NCBI RefSeq assembly: GCF_900499075.1
Contig: NZ_UIHC01000031.1
Span: 1-39,139, forward strand
Source of the DNA: Roseinatronobacter ekhonensis
GTDB lineage: Bacteria; Pseudomonadota; Alphaproteobacteria; Rhodobacterales; Rhodobacteraceae
DNA: 39,139 bases
Direction of reading: 5' to 3'
The translations under genes and the position numbers were made by a program. Under the pieces are notes generated by a model. The model did not search any database, was not told where the DNA came from, and saw only the letters and a list, made by a program, of their open reading frames with translations. Shown here piece after piece: positions 24,669 to 33,387 of this stretch. The first letter of the stretch is position 1, and each line of letters opens with the position of its first letter.

Positions 24669-26174
24669 TTACTCCTCGCCGCCCAGCACCGCGCCGATAT
24701 ACGCATCGGGGGCGTATAGCTGCGCGGCGGTGTCGGTCAGATAGGCGGTCAAGGGACCGGCCGCGAGTGTCATGATCACGATCGACCCAAGCACCATGCC
24801 AAGCCCGGCCAATGCCACGCCAGTGGCGGGCGGCTGTGTCGTTTCGTCAGCCGGTTGCGAATGCGCTTTCCAGAACACGACAGACCCTGCCTGCGCAAAC
24901 CCCACCACAGAGACGAGTGAGGTCACAAGCACCACACCCCAGACCCATACGGCCCACGGGTGGTCGCGCAGCGCATCCAGCACGAACAGCTTGCCGACAA
25001 AGCCAGACAAGGGCGGCAGGCCGGTCGTCGCAATCGCTGCGGCAAAGAACAGCGACGCCACCAACCCCGATTGGACAATCGGCGCGCGTAACTCCAACGC
25101 GCAGGTGCCGCGCCGCGATTGCACCATGTCGACGACCAGAAACAGCACGCCCGCTGCGAAGGTCGAATGCACAAGGTAATAGAGCGCCGCGACTGTCGTT
25201 TCCTCGGTAAAGGGTGCGATGGCGATGAACAATGTGCCCATGGACCCGATGGCCGCGAAAGACGCGATCCGCGCCAGCGACCCGCCAGCCAGCACACCGA
25301 CCATGCCGATCACCGTTGTGAACAAGGCCGCGGGCATCAGCAGGTCCGAGAACAATGTGCCGGTCAGCGCCAGTGACGGGCCGAAGACAAGTGTGAAGAC
25401 ACGCAGGATCGCATAGGCCCCCACCTTCGTCATGATGGCGAACAGGGCCGCAACCGGCGCGGGGGCATGGGTATAGGTGTTCGGCAGCCAGAAATGCAGC
25501 GGCAACAGCGCGCCCTTCACGGCGAAGACCAGCAGAACCATCGCGCCTGCCGTGCGCACCAATGCCGCATCTTCCGGCGGCAGGCTTGCCGCCTGCACCG
25601 CCATGTCGGCCATGTTCAACGTGCCGAAGACGCCGTAAATCGTGGCCAGAGAGAAGACGAACAGCGTCGATCCGGCAAGGTTGTAAATGACGTATTGCAC
25701 GCCCGCGCGCATCCGCAAGCGGCCGCCGCCATGCACCATCAACCCGTAGCTGGCGATCAGCAGCACCTCGAAGAACACGAACAGGTTGAAGATGTCGCCC
25801 GTCATCATCGCGCCGAACAGGCCGAATAGCTGGAATTGATACAACGGGTGGAAATGCGCGCCGCGCGTGTCCCATCCGGTTCCGACGGCGTAGACCAGCA
25901 CCCCCAGCGCCAGCAACGCTGTCAGCGTGATCATCAGTGCCGACAGGCGATCGAGCACCATGACAATCCCGAACGGTGCGTCCCAGTTGCCCATTTTGTA
26001 GACAGAGATCGCGCCGGACGATGCCTCGACCATCAACAAAGCGGTCATGACAACCAACGCAACCGTTGTCACGAGCGACAAGGTTCGCTGCACTGTCAGA
26101 TGGCCCCTGAAGAACAGCAGCGCAGGCGCCATAACCGCCGTGGTGATCAGCGGCAGAACCATGAAATGCGTCAT
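24669..26174 (-). CDS. mrpD: Mrp antiporter subunit D (MrpD/PhaD/MnhD)
   Basis: A 501-residue membrane subunit related to NuoM/NuoN of complex I, with about 14 helices. Proton-channel residues are seen as the glutamate in 'FVFFEVLLIASYGLMVHGG' and the lysine in 'LLVFAVKGALLPLHFWLPNT'. 'HAPAPVAALFAIMTKVGAYAI' is the family loop, and 'TGLPPLSGFVGKLFVL' marks the late helices. It overlaps mrpC by 4 bases at the start and is followed directly by mrpE. Confidence 0.95.
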   Translation of the reverse strand: MTHFMVLPLITTAVMAPALLFFRGHLTVQRTLSLVTTVALVVMTALLMVEASSGAISVYKMGNWDAPFGIVMVLDRLSALMITLTALLALGVLVYAVGTGWDTRGAHFHPLYQFQLFGLFGAMMTGDIFNLFVFFEVLLIASYGLMVHGGGRLRMRAGVQYVIYNLAGSTLFVFSLATIYGVFGTLNMADMAVQAASLPPEDAALVRTAGAMVLLVFAVKGALLPLHFWLPNTYTHAPAPVAALFAIMTKVGAYAILRVFTLVFGPSLALTGTLFSDLLMPAALFTTVIGMVGVLAGGSLARIASFAAIGSMGTLFIAIAPFTEETTVAALYYLVHSTFAAGVLFLVVDMVQSRRGTCALELRAPIVQSGLVASLFFAAAIATTGLPPLSGFVGKLFVLDALRDHPWAVWVWGVVLVTSLVSVVGFAQAGSVVFWKAHSQPADETTQPPATGVALAGLGMVLGSIVIMTLAAGPLTAYLTDTAAQLYAPDAYIGAVLGGEE

Positions 26175-26527
26175 TGGCCGCGCTCCTCTGGCGTCACCTC
26201 TGGGGCGGCATTTTCCATGTCCAGCTTGTCGGAACCGTCATTCAGATAGGCCGCCAACGCCATGATGACCGCCACCGCCGTCATGCCAAAGGCAATCACG
26301 ATTGCCGTCAGTGTCAGCGCCTGCGGCAGCGCGTCTGTGTGGGGCGCATCGGTGTACAGCAAGGGCGGGGCGTTCAGCATCAGGCGTCCGCTGGCGAACA
26401 GGAAGAAATTGACCGCGTAGGCCAGCAACGACAGGCCCACGATGACGGGAAAGGTCCGCATCCGCAGCATCAGATAGGTGCCGACGGCGGTCAAAGACCC
26501 GATAATGATTGCAACCAGTATTTCCAT
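26171..26527 (-). CDS. mrpC: Mrp antiporter subunit C (MrpC/PhaC/MnhC)
   Basis: A 118-residue NuoK-like subunit with three helices. The helix-2 pattern 'VIVGLSLLAYAVNFFLFA' carries the conserved region, and 'DALPQALTLTAIVIAFGMTA' is the family signature before helix 3. The start at 26527 lies 4 bases after the mrpAB stop; a longer frame to 26611 overlaps mrpAB and is rejected. It overlaps mrpD by 4 bases at its end. Confidence 0.94.
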   Translation of the reverse strand: MEILVAIIIGSLTAVGTYLMLRMRTFPVIVGLSLLAYAVNFFLFASGRLMLNAPPLLYTDAPHTDALPQALTLTAIVIAFGMTAVAVIMALAAYLNDGSDKLDMENAAPEVTPEERGQ

Positions 26528-26531
26528 CTTC

Positions 26532-29384
26532 TCAGCTATCCTTGGTGGCAGCGGGGCGAATGGCGCCACCATCCGTGACAATATCCATCGGGTCGGTGTT
26601 GATCGGCACATCGGGGTCGCTGACGCGGCCCATCCGCGAAAGTTCGGCCAAGGCCAGCATGACCGCGCCCAGCACCGTCAGGAAAACACCCACGTCGAAC
26701 GCCATGGCAGAGGCCACTTCAAACTTGCTAAGCGGCGGGATGGTGACATAGCCGAATGTGCTTTTCAGGAACGGGTAGCCGAAGAACCAGCTGGCGATCC
26801 CGGTGAACGCCGCGGTCAGGATGCCGACCGCGATCATGCCGTGATAGGCAACGCGCTGTCGAGCTTGCGCCCATTCCAGCCCAGAGGCCATGTATTGCAT
26901 CAGCACTGCCACGGCGACAACCAGACCGGCGATAAAACCGCCGCCGGGGAAAGAATGCCCCCGCCAGAAGATGTAGACGCCCACCACCAGCGCGATGGGC
27001 AGCACCGCGCGGGTGGCAACCACCATCATCAGCGGATGCCGGTCGCCGATTTTGACATGCTCTGCGGCCATGGCGCGCAGGCGCTTGCCACCGGCACCGC
27101 GCAGAACAGCCGCCACCATCGCGAATATCGCGATACCGGCAACACCCAGCACAATGATCTCCCCGAAGGTATCAAACCCTCTGAAATCCACCAGGATGAC
27201 GTTGACCACATTGTTGCCGCCACCGCCGGTGTAGGAGTTCTCCAGGAAATACCAGCCGATATTGTCGGGCTCTCGCCGCAGCAAGGCGTAGATCAAGCCG
27301 CCGATACCCAGCCCCGCTCCGGCCCCGATAACCCCGTCGCGCCAGCGCCGTGCGGGGCTGCTCTCGACAGGGGTTTCTTTGGGCAGAAAGTACAGCGCCA
27401 AAAGCAGCAGGATGATGGTGACAACCTCGACCGACAGTTGGGTCATGGCAAGGTCGGGCGCAGACAGATAGGCAAAGCCCACCGAGAGCAGCAGCCCCAC
27501 GACCCCCATCAGAACAAGGCTCAAGTAGCGGTTGCGGTGCAAGAGCGCCAAAGCCAGCGTTGGCACCATGATCAGCACAAACCCGACAAGCGCCGGCACG
27601 GTCATCGGCAACATGGGCCGCGTGCCCTGCACATAATCGGCGGTAAAGAACGCGCCCGCGACGATCACCACGCAGGCGGCCGTGAAGATAGCCAGATAGC
27701 GCGACATGGCACCATCGTGCAGCGCATCTGTCACACGGGTGGCGGTGCGGGTGATGGCTGCCAAAAGCGCGTCGAAAATCGCCTTCGCCTCTGGCCGGGG
27801 TGCGGCGATCCACGCGCGGTCCAGCGCCTTGTGCAACAGTAGCAGCACGGCCCCCGTGGCAACCGCGATGATCGACATGATCAAAGCCGCGTTTACCCCG
27901 TGCCACAGCGCCAGCGAGTAATAGGGCAATTCATCCGCTTGTGTGACCGCTTTTGATACCGTCGCCACCAATGCACCGACAATGGTTTTCGGAAACAGGC
28001 CAATCGCGATCACAAGACCCACCAGCAACGCGGGCGCGGCCCACATGCCAAAGCCGGGATCGTGCGGCTTGGCCGGGTAGTCGTCGCGCTTGGGGCCGAA
28101 GAACACATGGAACACGAAGCGCAGGCTGTAAGCCACCGAAAAGGTCGCCGCCACGGTCGCCATGACCATGAACAGGGTCGAGGTATGCGCAGCCTCATGC
28201 AGCATCATTTCCTTGGACAGGAAGCCGTTGAAAGGCGGCAGGCCCGCCATGGAGAAAGCCGCAATCGTGCCTATGATGAAGGTCACCGGCATCAGTAATC
28301 GCAAGCCACCCAACCGTTTTATATCCCGCGTGTGCGCCTCGTGGTCGATGATCCCGGCGGTCATGAATAGCGCGGCCTTAAACGTCGCGTGGTTGATGAT
28401 GTGGAACACCGCCACAACGGCGGCCACTTCGGTGCCCATGCCCAATAGCATGGTGATCAAGCCCAGATGGCTGACGGTCGAGAACGCCAGCAGCCCTTTC
28501 AGATCGTCTTTGAACAGCGCGATGACTGCACCCAGCGTCATGGTGATCAGGCCCGCGCCCGCGACCAGATAGAACCACAGGTCCGTGCCCGACAGCACCG
28601 GCCACAGCCGCGCCATCAGGAACAGGCCCGCTTTGACCATGGTGGCAGAGTGCAGATAGGCCGACACGGGTGTGGGGGCCGCCATTGCATGCGGTAGCCA
28701 GAAATGGAACGGGAACTGCGCCGATTTGGTGAAAGCCCCCAGCAGGATCAGCAACAACGCGGGCACATAGAGGTCGCTTTCCTGAATCGCCTCGCGGTTT
28801 TCCAGAATAACGGTCAGGTCATAGCTGCCGGCGATATTGCCCAGAATCAGCATACCCCCAATCAGCGCCAGCCCGCCCATGCCGGTCACCGTCAGCGCCA
28901 TGCGCGCGCCTTGGCGGCCTTCGGGCAGATGCTTCCAATAGCCGATCAACAGGAAGGACGACAGCGAGGTCAATTCCCAGAAGATAAGCAAAAGCAGGAT
29001 GTTATCGGACAGAACAATCCCCACCATCGCCCCTTGGAACAGCAGAAGGTAGGTATAGAACTGATCCATCGGATCGTTCTTTGACAGGTAGAACCGCGCG
29101 TAGATGATGATCAGCAGGCCGATACCCAAGATCAGCCCGGCAAACATGAAGCCCAAGCCATCCAGAAAGAAATTCGCATTCAGCCCCAGTGCGGGAAGCC
29201 ATTCGAACCGCGCCTGCACCATCTCGCCCCGCAGAACGGCGGGCAGATGCGACAACAGGCCAAGAAGCGCCAGCAAGGTAACAGCGCCGGTCGCGGTCGC
29301 GCAGGCATTGCGCCCTGCGCGGAGCATAAGACCAGGGAGAAGCGCGCCCAGAAACGGTAGCGCTGCGATCAAGGCAAGGGACAT
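26532..29384 (-). CDS. mrpA: Mrp antiporter fused subunits A and B (MrpAB/PhaAB)
   Basis: A 950-residue inner-membrane protein. Residues ~1-650 are NuoL-like MrpA, with the channel glutamate in 'IFWELTSLSSFLLIGYWKH', the lysine in 'GAFTKSAQFPFHFWLPHAM' and the family 'HSATMVKAGLFLMARLWPVL'. The helix-rich middle has 'SAPDLAMTQLSVEVVTIILL'. The last part, from 'VDFRGFDTFGEIIVLGVAGI' through 'GVYIFWRGHSFPGGGFIAG' and beyond, is MrpB-like, so A and B are one polypeptide as in the rhizobial and Rhodobacter PhaAB type. The operon exports Na+ (or K+) in exchange for protons and supports pH and salt tolerance. Confidence 0.95.
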   Translation of the reverse strand: MSLALIAALPFLGALLPGLMLRAGRNACATATGAVTLLALLGLLSHLPAVLRGEMVQARFEWLPALGLNANFFLDGLGFMFAGLILGIGLLIIIYARFYLSKNDPMDQFYTYLLLFQGAMVGIVLSDNILLLLIFWELTSLSSFLLIGYWKHLPEGRQGARMALTVTGMGGLALIGGMLILGNIAGSYDLTVILENREAIQESDLYVPALLLILLGAFTKSAQFPFHFWLPHAMAAPTPVSAYLHSATMVKAGLFLMARLWPVLSGTDLWFYLVAGAGLITMTLGAVIALFKDDLKGLLAFSTVSHLGLITMLLGMGTEVAAVVAVFHIINHATFKAALFMTAGIIDHEAHTRDIKRLGGLRLLMPVTFIIGTIAAFSMAGLPPFNGFLSKEMMLHEAAHTSTLFMVMATVAATFSVAYSLRFVFHVFFGPKRDDYPAKPHDPGFGMWAAPALLVGLVIAIGLFPKTIVGALVATVSKAVTQADELPYYSLALWHGVNAALIMSIIAVATGAVLLLLHKALDRAWIAAPRPEAKAIFDALLAAITRTATRVTDALHDGAMSRYLAIFTAACVVIVAGAFFTADYVQGTRPMLPMTVPALVGFVLIMVPTLALALLHRNRYLSLVLMGVVGLLLSVGFAYLSAPDLAMTQLSVEVVTIILLLLALYFLPKETPVESSPARRWRDGVIGAGAGLGIGGLIYALLRREPDNIGWYFLENSYTGGGGNNVVNVILVDFRGFDTFGEIIVLGVAGIAIFAMVAAVLRGAGGKRLRAMAAEHVKIGDRHPLMMVVATRAVLPIALVVGVYIFWRGHSFPGGGFIAGLVVAVAVLMQYMASGLEWAQARQRVAYHGMIAVGILTAAFTGIASWFFGYPFLKSTFGYVTIPPLSKFEVASAMAFDVGVFLTVLGAVMLALAELSRMGRVSDPDVPINTDPMDIVTDGGAIRPAATKDS

Positions 29385-29491
29385 CGTCGATTTTTTCCGT
29401 TTTTGACAGCAACGCCCCCCGGATCAGGGCGCGGCGCTGAGGAATGACCGGGCGAAAGCGTTCGCCATATGTCGAATATGCGCCAAGGTAG

Positions 29492-29497
29492 TGTCAA
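29492..29497 (-). promoter_or_regulatory. Possible -35 element of the mrp operon
   Basis: In the 158-base gap between the synthase stop and the mrpA start, a consensus TTGACA occurs on the minus strand about 108 bases before mrpA. No clear -10 is seen at the right spacing, so the call rests on the hexamer and its location. Confidence 0.3.
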
Positions 29498-29542
29498 GCC
29501 AAACCGGACAAAGGCGCGATAAATCCGGCGTTAGGACGCCTT

Positions 29543-31063
29543 TCAAGCGGCGGGCACCACCTCTGGCCCCGCGCCATGGCGTTCGCGCTGCAAAGTGCGG
29601 AAATGTGCCATTTCCGACCGTGTCCATGCCGAGATATCCCATGTACGGGCAGAACGGCGCAGCGCGGCCATACGCGCGCTGGCTTCCTCTATTCCCATTG
29701 CCAACGCCTGATCCAACGCCGAGTCCATCGAGGAATGCGAGAACGGGTTGACCGGGATTGCGCCGTCCAACAGCACAGAGCAGCCCGCAAATTCCGACAG
29801 GACCAGCGCGCCGGGATGGGTCAGATCGCGCGCGGCGCAGAACTCTGACGCGACAAGGTTCAGCCCGTCCGCAAGGGGCGTGATAGAGGCCACGTCGGCG
29901 GCGCGGTAATAAGCGACAAGTTGCGCCAGCGGGATCGCCTTGCTGACAAGGGTGACAGGCTGCCAGTCGAAGCTGCCGAAACTGCCATTTATCCGCCCGA
30001 CCAACCCCTCTATCGCATCCTGCACTTCGGCATAAGCGGTCATATTGCGGTTCGCGCCCACCGAAACCAGCATAAGCCGAACCTTGCCCCGCAGGTCGGG
30101 GCGGCGGGTCAAAAGCCGCTCGAATGCCTCCAACTGCTCTATGTTGCCCTTGGTATAATCGGTCCGCGACACCGACAGAACAAGTTGCGTTTCGCCCAGA
30201 TCTTCGCGGATTTCGCGCACCCGCTCGGCGACTTCGGGCTTTTTGGCAAGTTCCTCAATATAGTCGAAATTCACGCCAACCGGGTTGGTATGCACACAGG
30301 TCGTTGCCCCCATATGCTCCAGCATAAGCGGCATACGCCGGTCGTTCAGCGCTACCCCGGTGGCTGACAGGGTCGTCGGCGTCTCTGCCTCTGCCACCAG
30401 ACGCGCGCCCTTGATTGACCGCACAACGGCGGCGAAATTCTGCGCATAGCGCGGGATGTGAAACCCCACGCTGTCGGAGGTCATCAGGCTGTTGATGATC
30501 TCTTCGCGCCACGGAAGCACGTTGAACATGTCCGGCCCCGGAAAGGGCGTGTGATGGAAAAAACAGATCGTCGCATTGGGTTTAAGCTGCCGCAGATACC
30601 CCGGCACCAGCCACAGGTTGTAGTCATGCACCCAGATCACGGCGTCATCTGTGGCCTGTTCGGCGGCAGCCTCTGCAAAGGCCCAGTTCACGGCGCGGAA
30701 GGTCGGCCAGTCGACAGGGTCGTAATTATAGCGTTCCTTGAACCCATGCAGAATGGGCCAGAAGGCCTCCTTGCTGGTCACATGGTAAAAACTGCTGACC
30801 TGCTCTTTGGTCAAAGGCAGACGGCTGACTGTGTAGGTGCCAAAGCTGTCGGAAATCTCGATCACCGGCTCAAAGCCGGGGTTGGCGGTATCCTCGGCCT
30901 CTTTCCAAGCGACCCAGGCGCCGCGATCAGCCTGCCCCAGAAATCCTTTCATCGTGGGCACAATACCGTTCGGGCTGGAATTTTCGCGATACTGCACCTG
31001 CCCGTTCTCGATCACCTCCTCGTAAGGCTGGCGGTGGTAGACGATCACAAGGTCGGATTTCAT
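29543..31063 (-). CDS. ggpS: GT20 synthase, probably glucosylglycerol-phosphate synthase
   Basis: A 506-residue GT20 glycosyltransferase. The N-terminus '[12 protein letters not shown]' and '[14 protein letters not shown]' match glucosylglycerol-phosphate synthases rather than OtsA trehalose-phosphate synthases, which begin 'VVSNR'. Shared GT20 marks are '[17 protein letters not shown]', '[18 protein letters not shown]' (donor phosphate-binding Arg/Lys) and '[12 protein letters not shown]'. The enzyme would join ADP-glucose and glycerol 3-phosphate (EC 2.4.1.213), giving the precursor of a compatible solute. It overlaps the upstream HAD phosphatase by 4 bases (ATGA), the same order as the two domains of fused bacterial GgpPS proteins. 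Trehalose-phosphate synthase is the alternative. Confidence 0.75.
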   Translation of the reverse strand: MKSDLVIVYHRQPYEEVIENGQVQYRENSSPNGIVPTMKGFLGQADRGAWVAWKEAEDTANPGFEPVIEISDSFGTYTVSRLPLTKEQVSSFYHVTSKEAFWPILHGFKERYNYDPVDWPTFRAVNWAFAEAAAEQATDDAVIWVHDYNLWLVPGYLRQLKPNATICFFHHTPFPGPDMFNVLPWREEIINSLMTSDSVGFHIPRYAQNFAAVVRSIKGARLVAEAETPTTLSATGVALNDRRMPLMLEHMGATTCVHTNPVGVNFDYIEELAKKPEVAERVREIREDLGETQLVLSVSRTDYTKGNIEQLEAFERLLTRRPDLRGKVRLMLVSVGANRNMTAYAEVQDAIEGLVGRINGSFGSFDWQPVTLVSKAIPLAQLVAYYRAADVASITPLADGLNLVASEFCAARDLTHPGALVLSEFAGCSVLLDGAIPVNPFSHSSMDSALDQALAMGIEEASARMAALRRSARTWDISAWTRSEMAHFRTLQRERHGAGPEVVPAA

Positions 31064-31839
31064 TTTGGCAACTCCGGTGGGGTTGGGTGCAGGTTGTGGG
31101 CGTGGATCGCCTCGGTGATCCCGCCCGCGCCGATATGGCGGCAGCGATGGGCGCGCGGCAAATGGTCTGTGGCATCCAGCAATTCAGGCTCTGCGCCGCC
31201 GACCAGCGCGCCATGCAGCCCGGTCTGGAACATTGACAGGTCGTTGAGCGTGTCACCCGCGACCAGAACCCTGTCGGCATCCAGTTCCAGATGGGCGATC
31301 AGGCGCAAAAGCGATGGGCCCTTGCTGACGCCCTTTGGCAACACATCGACAAAGCAGCCATGCGAGACGATCAGATCAACCGCAAGCCCGTCCAGCACCG
31401 ATAGTGCCGCACGGTCGAAACGGTCGTCGTATTCATAAGACAGACGGTGCCGGAACGCGGCCTTTTGCAGCCAGAGCCCATCGACAGACGCCAACCTGTC
31501 CTGCACTTCATCCGACAACCCGCGCCACGCCGCGGCAATCGGTGCTTCTAGGTCCGGTAGCGGCTGGACGCGCGCCTTGTCGAAACGCGCAATCGTGGTG
31601 CCGACATCGCCGATCACATATTCCGGCGTTGGCACGTCGCCTGCGGCACACAGCGCGGCAATGAATTCCGGATCACGACCCGTGACGAAAATCAGTTGCA
31701 CATCGGGCTGGGCGCGCAGCCAGTCATAAAGCGCTGTCCGGTCTGTTTTGCTACCGCCCAGAAACGTGCCGTCAAGATCGGTCGCCAGCACCATTCGGGT
31801 GCTTTGCCCGATTTTCGGGCGATCTGATAAAATATCCAT
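31060..31839 (-). CDS. HAD phosphatase (S6PP-like), probably glucosylglycerol-phosphate phosphatase
   Basis: A 259-residue HAD hydrolase of the sucrose-phosphate-phosphatase type. Motif I is 'ATDLDGTFLGG' (nucleophile D21, acid D23), motif II is the threonine of 'FVTGRDPE', motif III is the lysine of 'PKGVSKG' and motif IV is 'VAGDTLNDLSMF'. It would remove phosphate from the product of the synthase encoded next, with which it overlaps by 4 bases. A shorter start at 31794 (MVLATDLDG) is possible, as neither start has a clear ribosome site. The order phosphatase-then-synthase matches the fused GgpPS proteins of some gammaproteobacteria. Confidence 0.8.
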   Translation of the reverse strand: MDILSDRPKIGQSTRMVLATDLDGTFLGGSKTDRTALYDWLRAQPDVQLIFVTGRDPEFIAALCAAGDVPTPEYVIGDVGTTIARFDKARVQPLPDLEAPIAAAWRGLSDEVQDRLASVDGLWLQKAAFRHRLSYEYDDRFDRAALSVLDGLAVDLIVSHGCFVDVLPKGVSKGPSLLRLIAHLELDADRVLVAGDTLNDLSMFQTGLHGALVGGAEPELLDATDHLPRAHRCRHIGAGGITEAIHAHNLHPTPPELPK

Positions 31840-31910
31840 GGGTCAAAGATGGGGGTTTCACGCGTAGGGGCCAACCTATGGGCGCAATCCAGTGCCCGAA
31901 ACCCAAGCAA

Positions 31911-31942
31911 AAACAAAAGCCGCCCAAAAAATGGGCGGCTTT
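31911..31942 (-). terminator. Intrinsic terminator of the cold-shock gene
   Basis: A perfect 11-bp stem (31916-31926 with 31932-31942, arms AAAGCCGCCCA and TGGGCGGCTTT) with a 5-base loop. On the minus strand it is followed by a T-rich tract (TGTTTTTG). It lies 33 bases past the csp stop and is the clearest terminator of the window. Confidence 0.9.
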
Positions 31943-31974
31943 CAGCATTCATGCCTGATAATCAGGCGGTCAAA

Positions 31975-32181
31975 TCAGGACAGAGCCAGATTGGACGCAG
32001 ATTCGCGGCCATCACGACCTTTTTCCAGATCGAAGGTCACTTTCTGACCATCGTCCAGACCGCGCAAACCAGCGCGCTCAACGGCAGAGATGTGCACGAA
32101 CACATCCTTGGAACCGCCATCGGGTTGAATGAAGCCAAAACCTTTGGTTGCGTTGAACCATTTCACTGTGCCAGTGGCCAT
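31975..32181 (-). CDS. csp: Cold-shock domain protein
   Basis: A 68-residue single cold-shock domain. RNP1 is 'KGFGFIQPD' (residues ~13-21) and RNP2 is 'VFVHISA', in the family order, with N-terminal 'MATGTVKWFNATKG'. These proteins bind single-stranded RNA and DNA and act as RNA chaperones. The start at 32181 follows AGGAGA by 6 bases; an upstream start at 32211 is rejected. It has its own terminator, so it is probably monocistronic. Whether it is cold-induced cannot be read from sequence. Confidence 0.95.
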   Translation of the reverse strand: MATGTVKWFNATKGFGFIQPDGGSKDVFVHISAVERAGLRGLDDGQKVTFDLEKGRDGRESASNLALS

Positions 32182-32304
32182 GTGAAGTCTCCTAGTTGTG
32201 TCACTGCCCACGACATGCGGCAGCTCGGCTCAGTCAGTGCAAGATCGAAATCACTGTGGCCGGTAAAGGAGAACAGTCGTCGATAGAGGTAACGTCGCGC
32301 CGCC

Positions 32305-32333
32305 TGCATACAGATAGACAGCCCGTCCGGCAA
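32305..32333 (-). promoter_or_regulatory. Possible csp promoter
   Basis: On the minus strand TTGCCG (32328-32333) and TATGCA (32305-32310) are spaced by 17 bases, about 120 bases before the csp start. This would leave a long 5' leader, as is usual for cold-shock genes. The -10 match is modest. The rest of the 168-base gap holds no gene. Confidence 0.3.
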
Positions 32334-32349
32334 GAAAAATCGTTTTGCC

Positions 32350-33324
32350 CTATGCAGAGATGCGCATAGCCATATCCAGCATCCGGCAGGAAAAGCCCCA
32401 TTCATTGTCATACCAGCCGAACACGCGCAGCATGCCGCCGCTGGTCTGCTGCGTCTCTGCCAAGGCCATGACAATGCTTTCGGGGCGCGCGCGCAGGTCG
32501 GTCGAGACCAATGGCCGGTCTGTCCAGCCGATCACGCCACCCGCATCGCGCAACAGCTCGTTGACATGGGCCACAGATGCGGGACGTTCCAGCATAACGC
32601 ACAGGTCCACCGCAGACACAGACGCGGTCGGAACGCGCACCGCAGCGCCAAGCAAGCGCCCCTCCATCTCTGGCAAGACGCGCTCTACCAGCTTTTGCGC
32701 ACTGGTCGTCGTGGGCACCATCGATAACGCTGCGGCGCGCGAGCGCGCGGGGTCGCCCCGCGGGGCATCCACCGTAGGTTGGCTGCCGGTGTAGCAATGC
32801 ACCGTGGTCATAAACCCCGTAGAGATACCCCATGCGTCATGCAGCAGCCGTGCCAATGGCGCCAGCGCGTTGGTCGTGCAGGACGCGTTTGATATGAGCT
32901 TATGCTCTGGCCGCAACGCGCCGTCGTTTGCGCCCAACACGACCGTGATCTCTGCCGCGTCGGACGGGCCAGAGATCAGAACCCGCGATGCGCCCGCGTC
33001 CAGCCCGCGCGCAGCGACCTCGACGGTATCGGCACGTCCTGTACATTCCATGACCAGATCGACACCCGACAGGTCAAGCGCGGACAAGTCGCGCGCATGG
33101 GTCAACGGCAAACGGCGTGATCCAATTTGCAACACGCCATCCGCGACGCGCACGGGTTCGTGCCACGGGCCGAACACGCTGTCATATTCAAACAGATAGG
33201 CGCAGCTTTCCGGGTCGGCGATATCGTTGATCGCAACAATATCCACCCCCGGCCAGCCGCCTTGCAGCCAAGCGCGCAAGACCGTGCGACCAATGCGCCC
33301 GAAGCCGTTGATTGCAACTTTCAT
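32350..33324 (-). CDS. Glyceraldehyde-3-phosphate dehydrogenase family protein
   Basis: A 324-residue GAPDH-fold enzyme. The NAD loop is 'INGFGRIGRTVLRAW' (residues ~5-19), 'INDIADPES' holds the NAD-type aspartate, the catalytic cysteine is C149 in 'SNASCTTNALAP' and the partner histidine is H176 in 'TTVHCYTGSQ'. 'AAALSMVPTTTSAQK' and 'WYDNEWGFSCR' are also family marks. It is divergent from housekeeping GAPDH at the usual 'ISAPS' and phosphate sites. It lies 63 bases after bhcD on the same strand and may be co-transcribed with the BHAC genes, which would suit a gluconeogenic role. Erythrose-4-phosphate dehydrogenase is a weaker alternative. Confidence 0.85.
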   Translation of the reverse strand: MKVAINGFGRIGRTVLRAWLQGGWPGVDIVAINDIADPESCAYLFEYDSVFGPWHEPVRVADGVLQIGSRRLPLTHARDLSALDLSGVDLVMECTGRADTVEVAARGLDAGASRVLISGPSDAAEITVVLGANDGALRPEHKLISNASCTTNALAPLARLLHDAWGISTGFMTTVHCYTGSQPTVDAPRGDPARSRAAALSMVPTTTSAQKLVERVLPEMEGRLLGAAVRVPTASVSAVDLCVMLERPASVAHVNELLRDAGGVIGWTDRPLVSTDLRARPESIVMALAETQQTSGGMLRVFGWYDNEWGFSCRMLDMAMRISA

Positions 33325-33387
33325 GTCTGTTTGCCTCTGCCCGGTGTCCTGCGTGCTGATAGGCACTGCGCCGCAGATATTGCAAGC

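Noticed and set aside
26478-27842. A 454-codon open frame on the plus strand opposite mrpA
   Set aside because: It is antisense to the MrpAB coding sequence; the translation is rich in His, Gln and Arg and shows no domain.
29510-29543. AAAGGCG/CGCCTTT inverted repeat after the GT20 synthase
   Set aside because: The loop is 20 bases and no T run follows, so a terminator call is not supported.
29543-31063. Trehalose-6-phosphate synthase (OtsA) for the GT20 gene
   Set aside because: The N-terminus and 'SSPNGIVPT' stretch fit glucosylglycerol-phosphate synthases better, and the S6PP-like HAD partner differs from OtsB. It is kept as an alternative in the entry.
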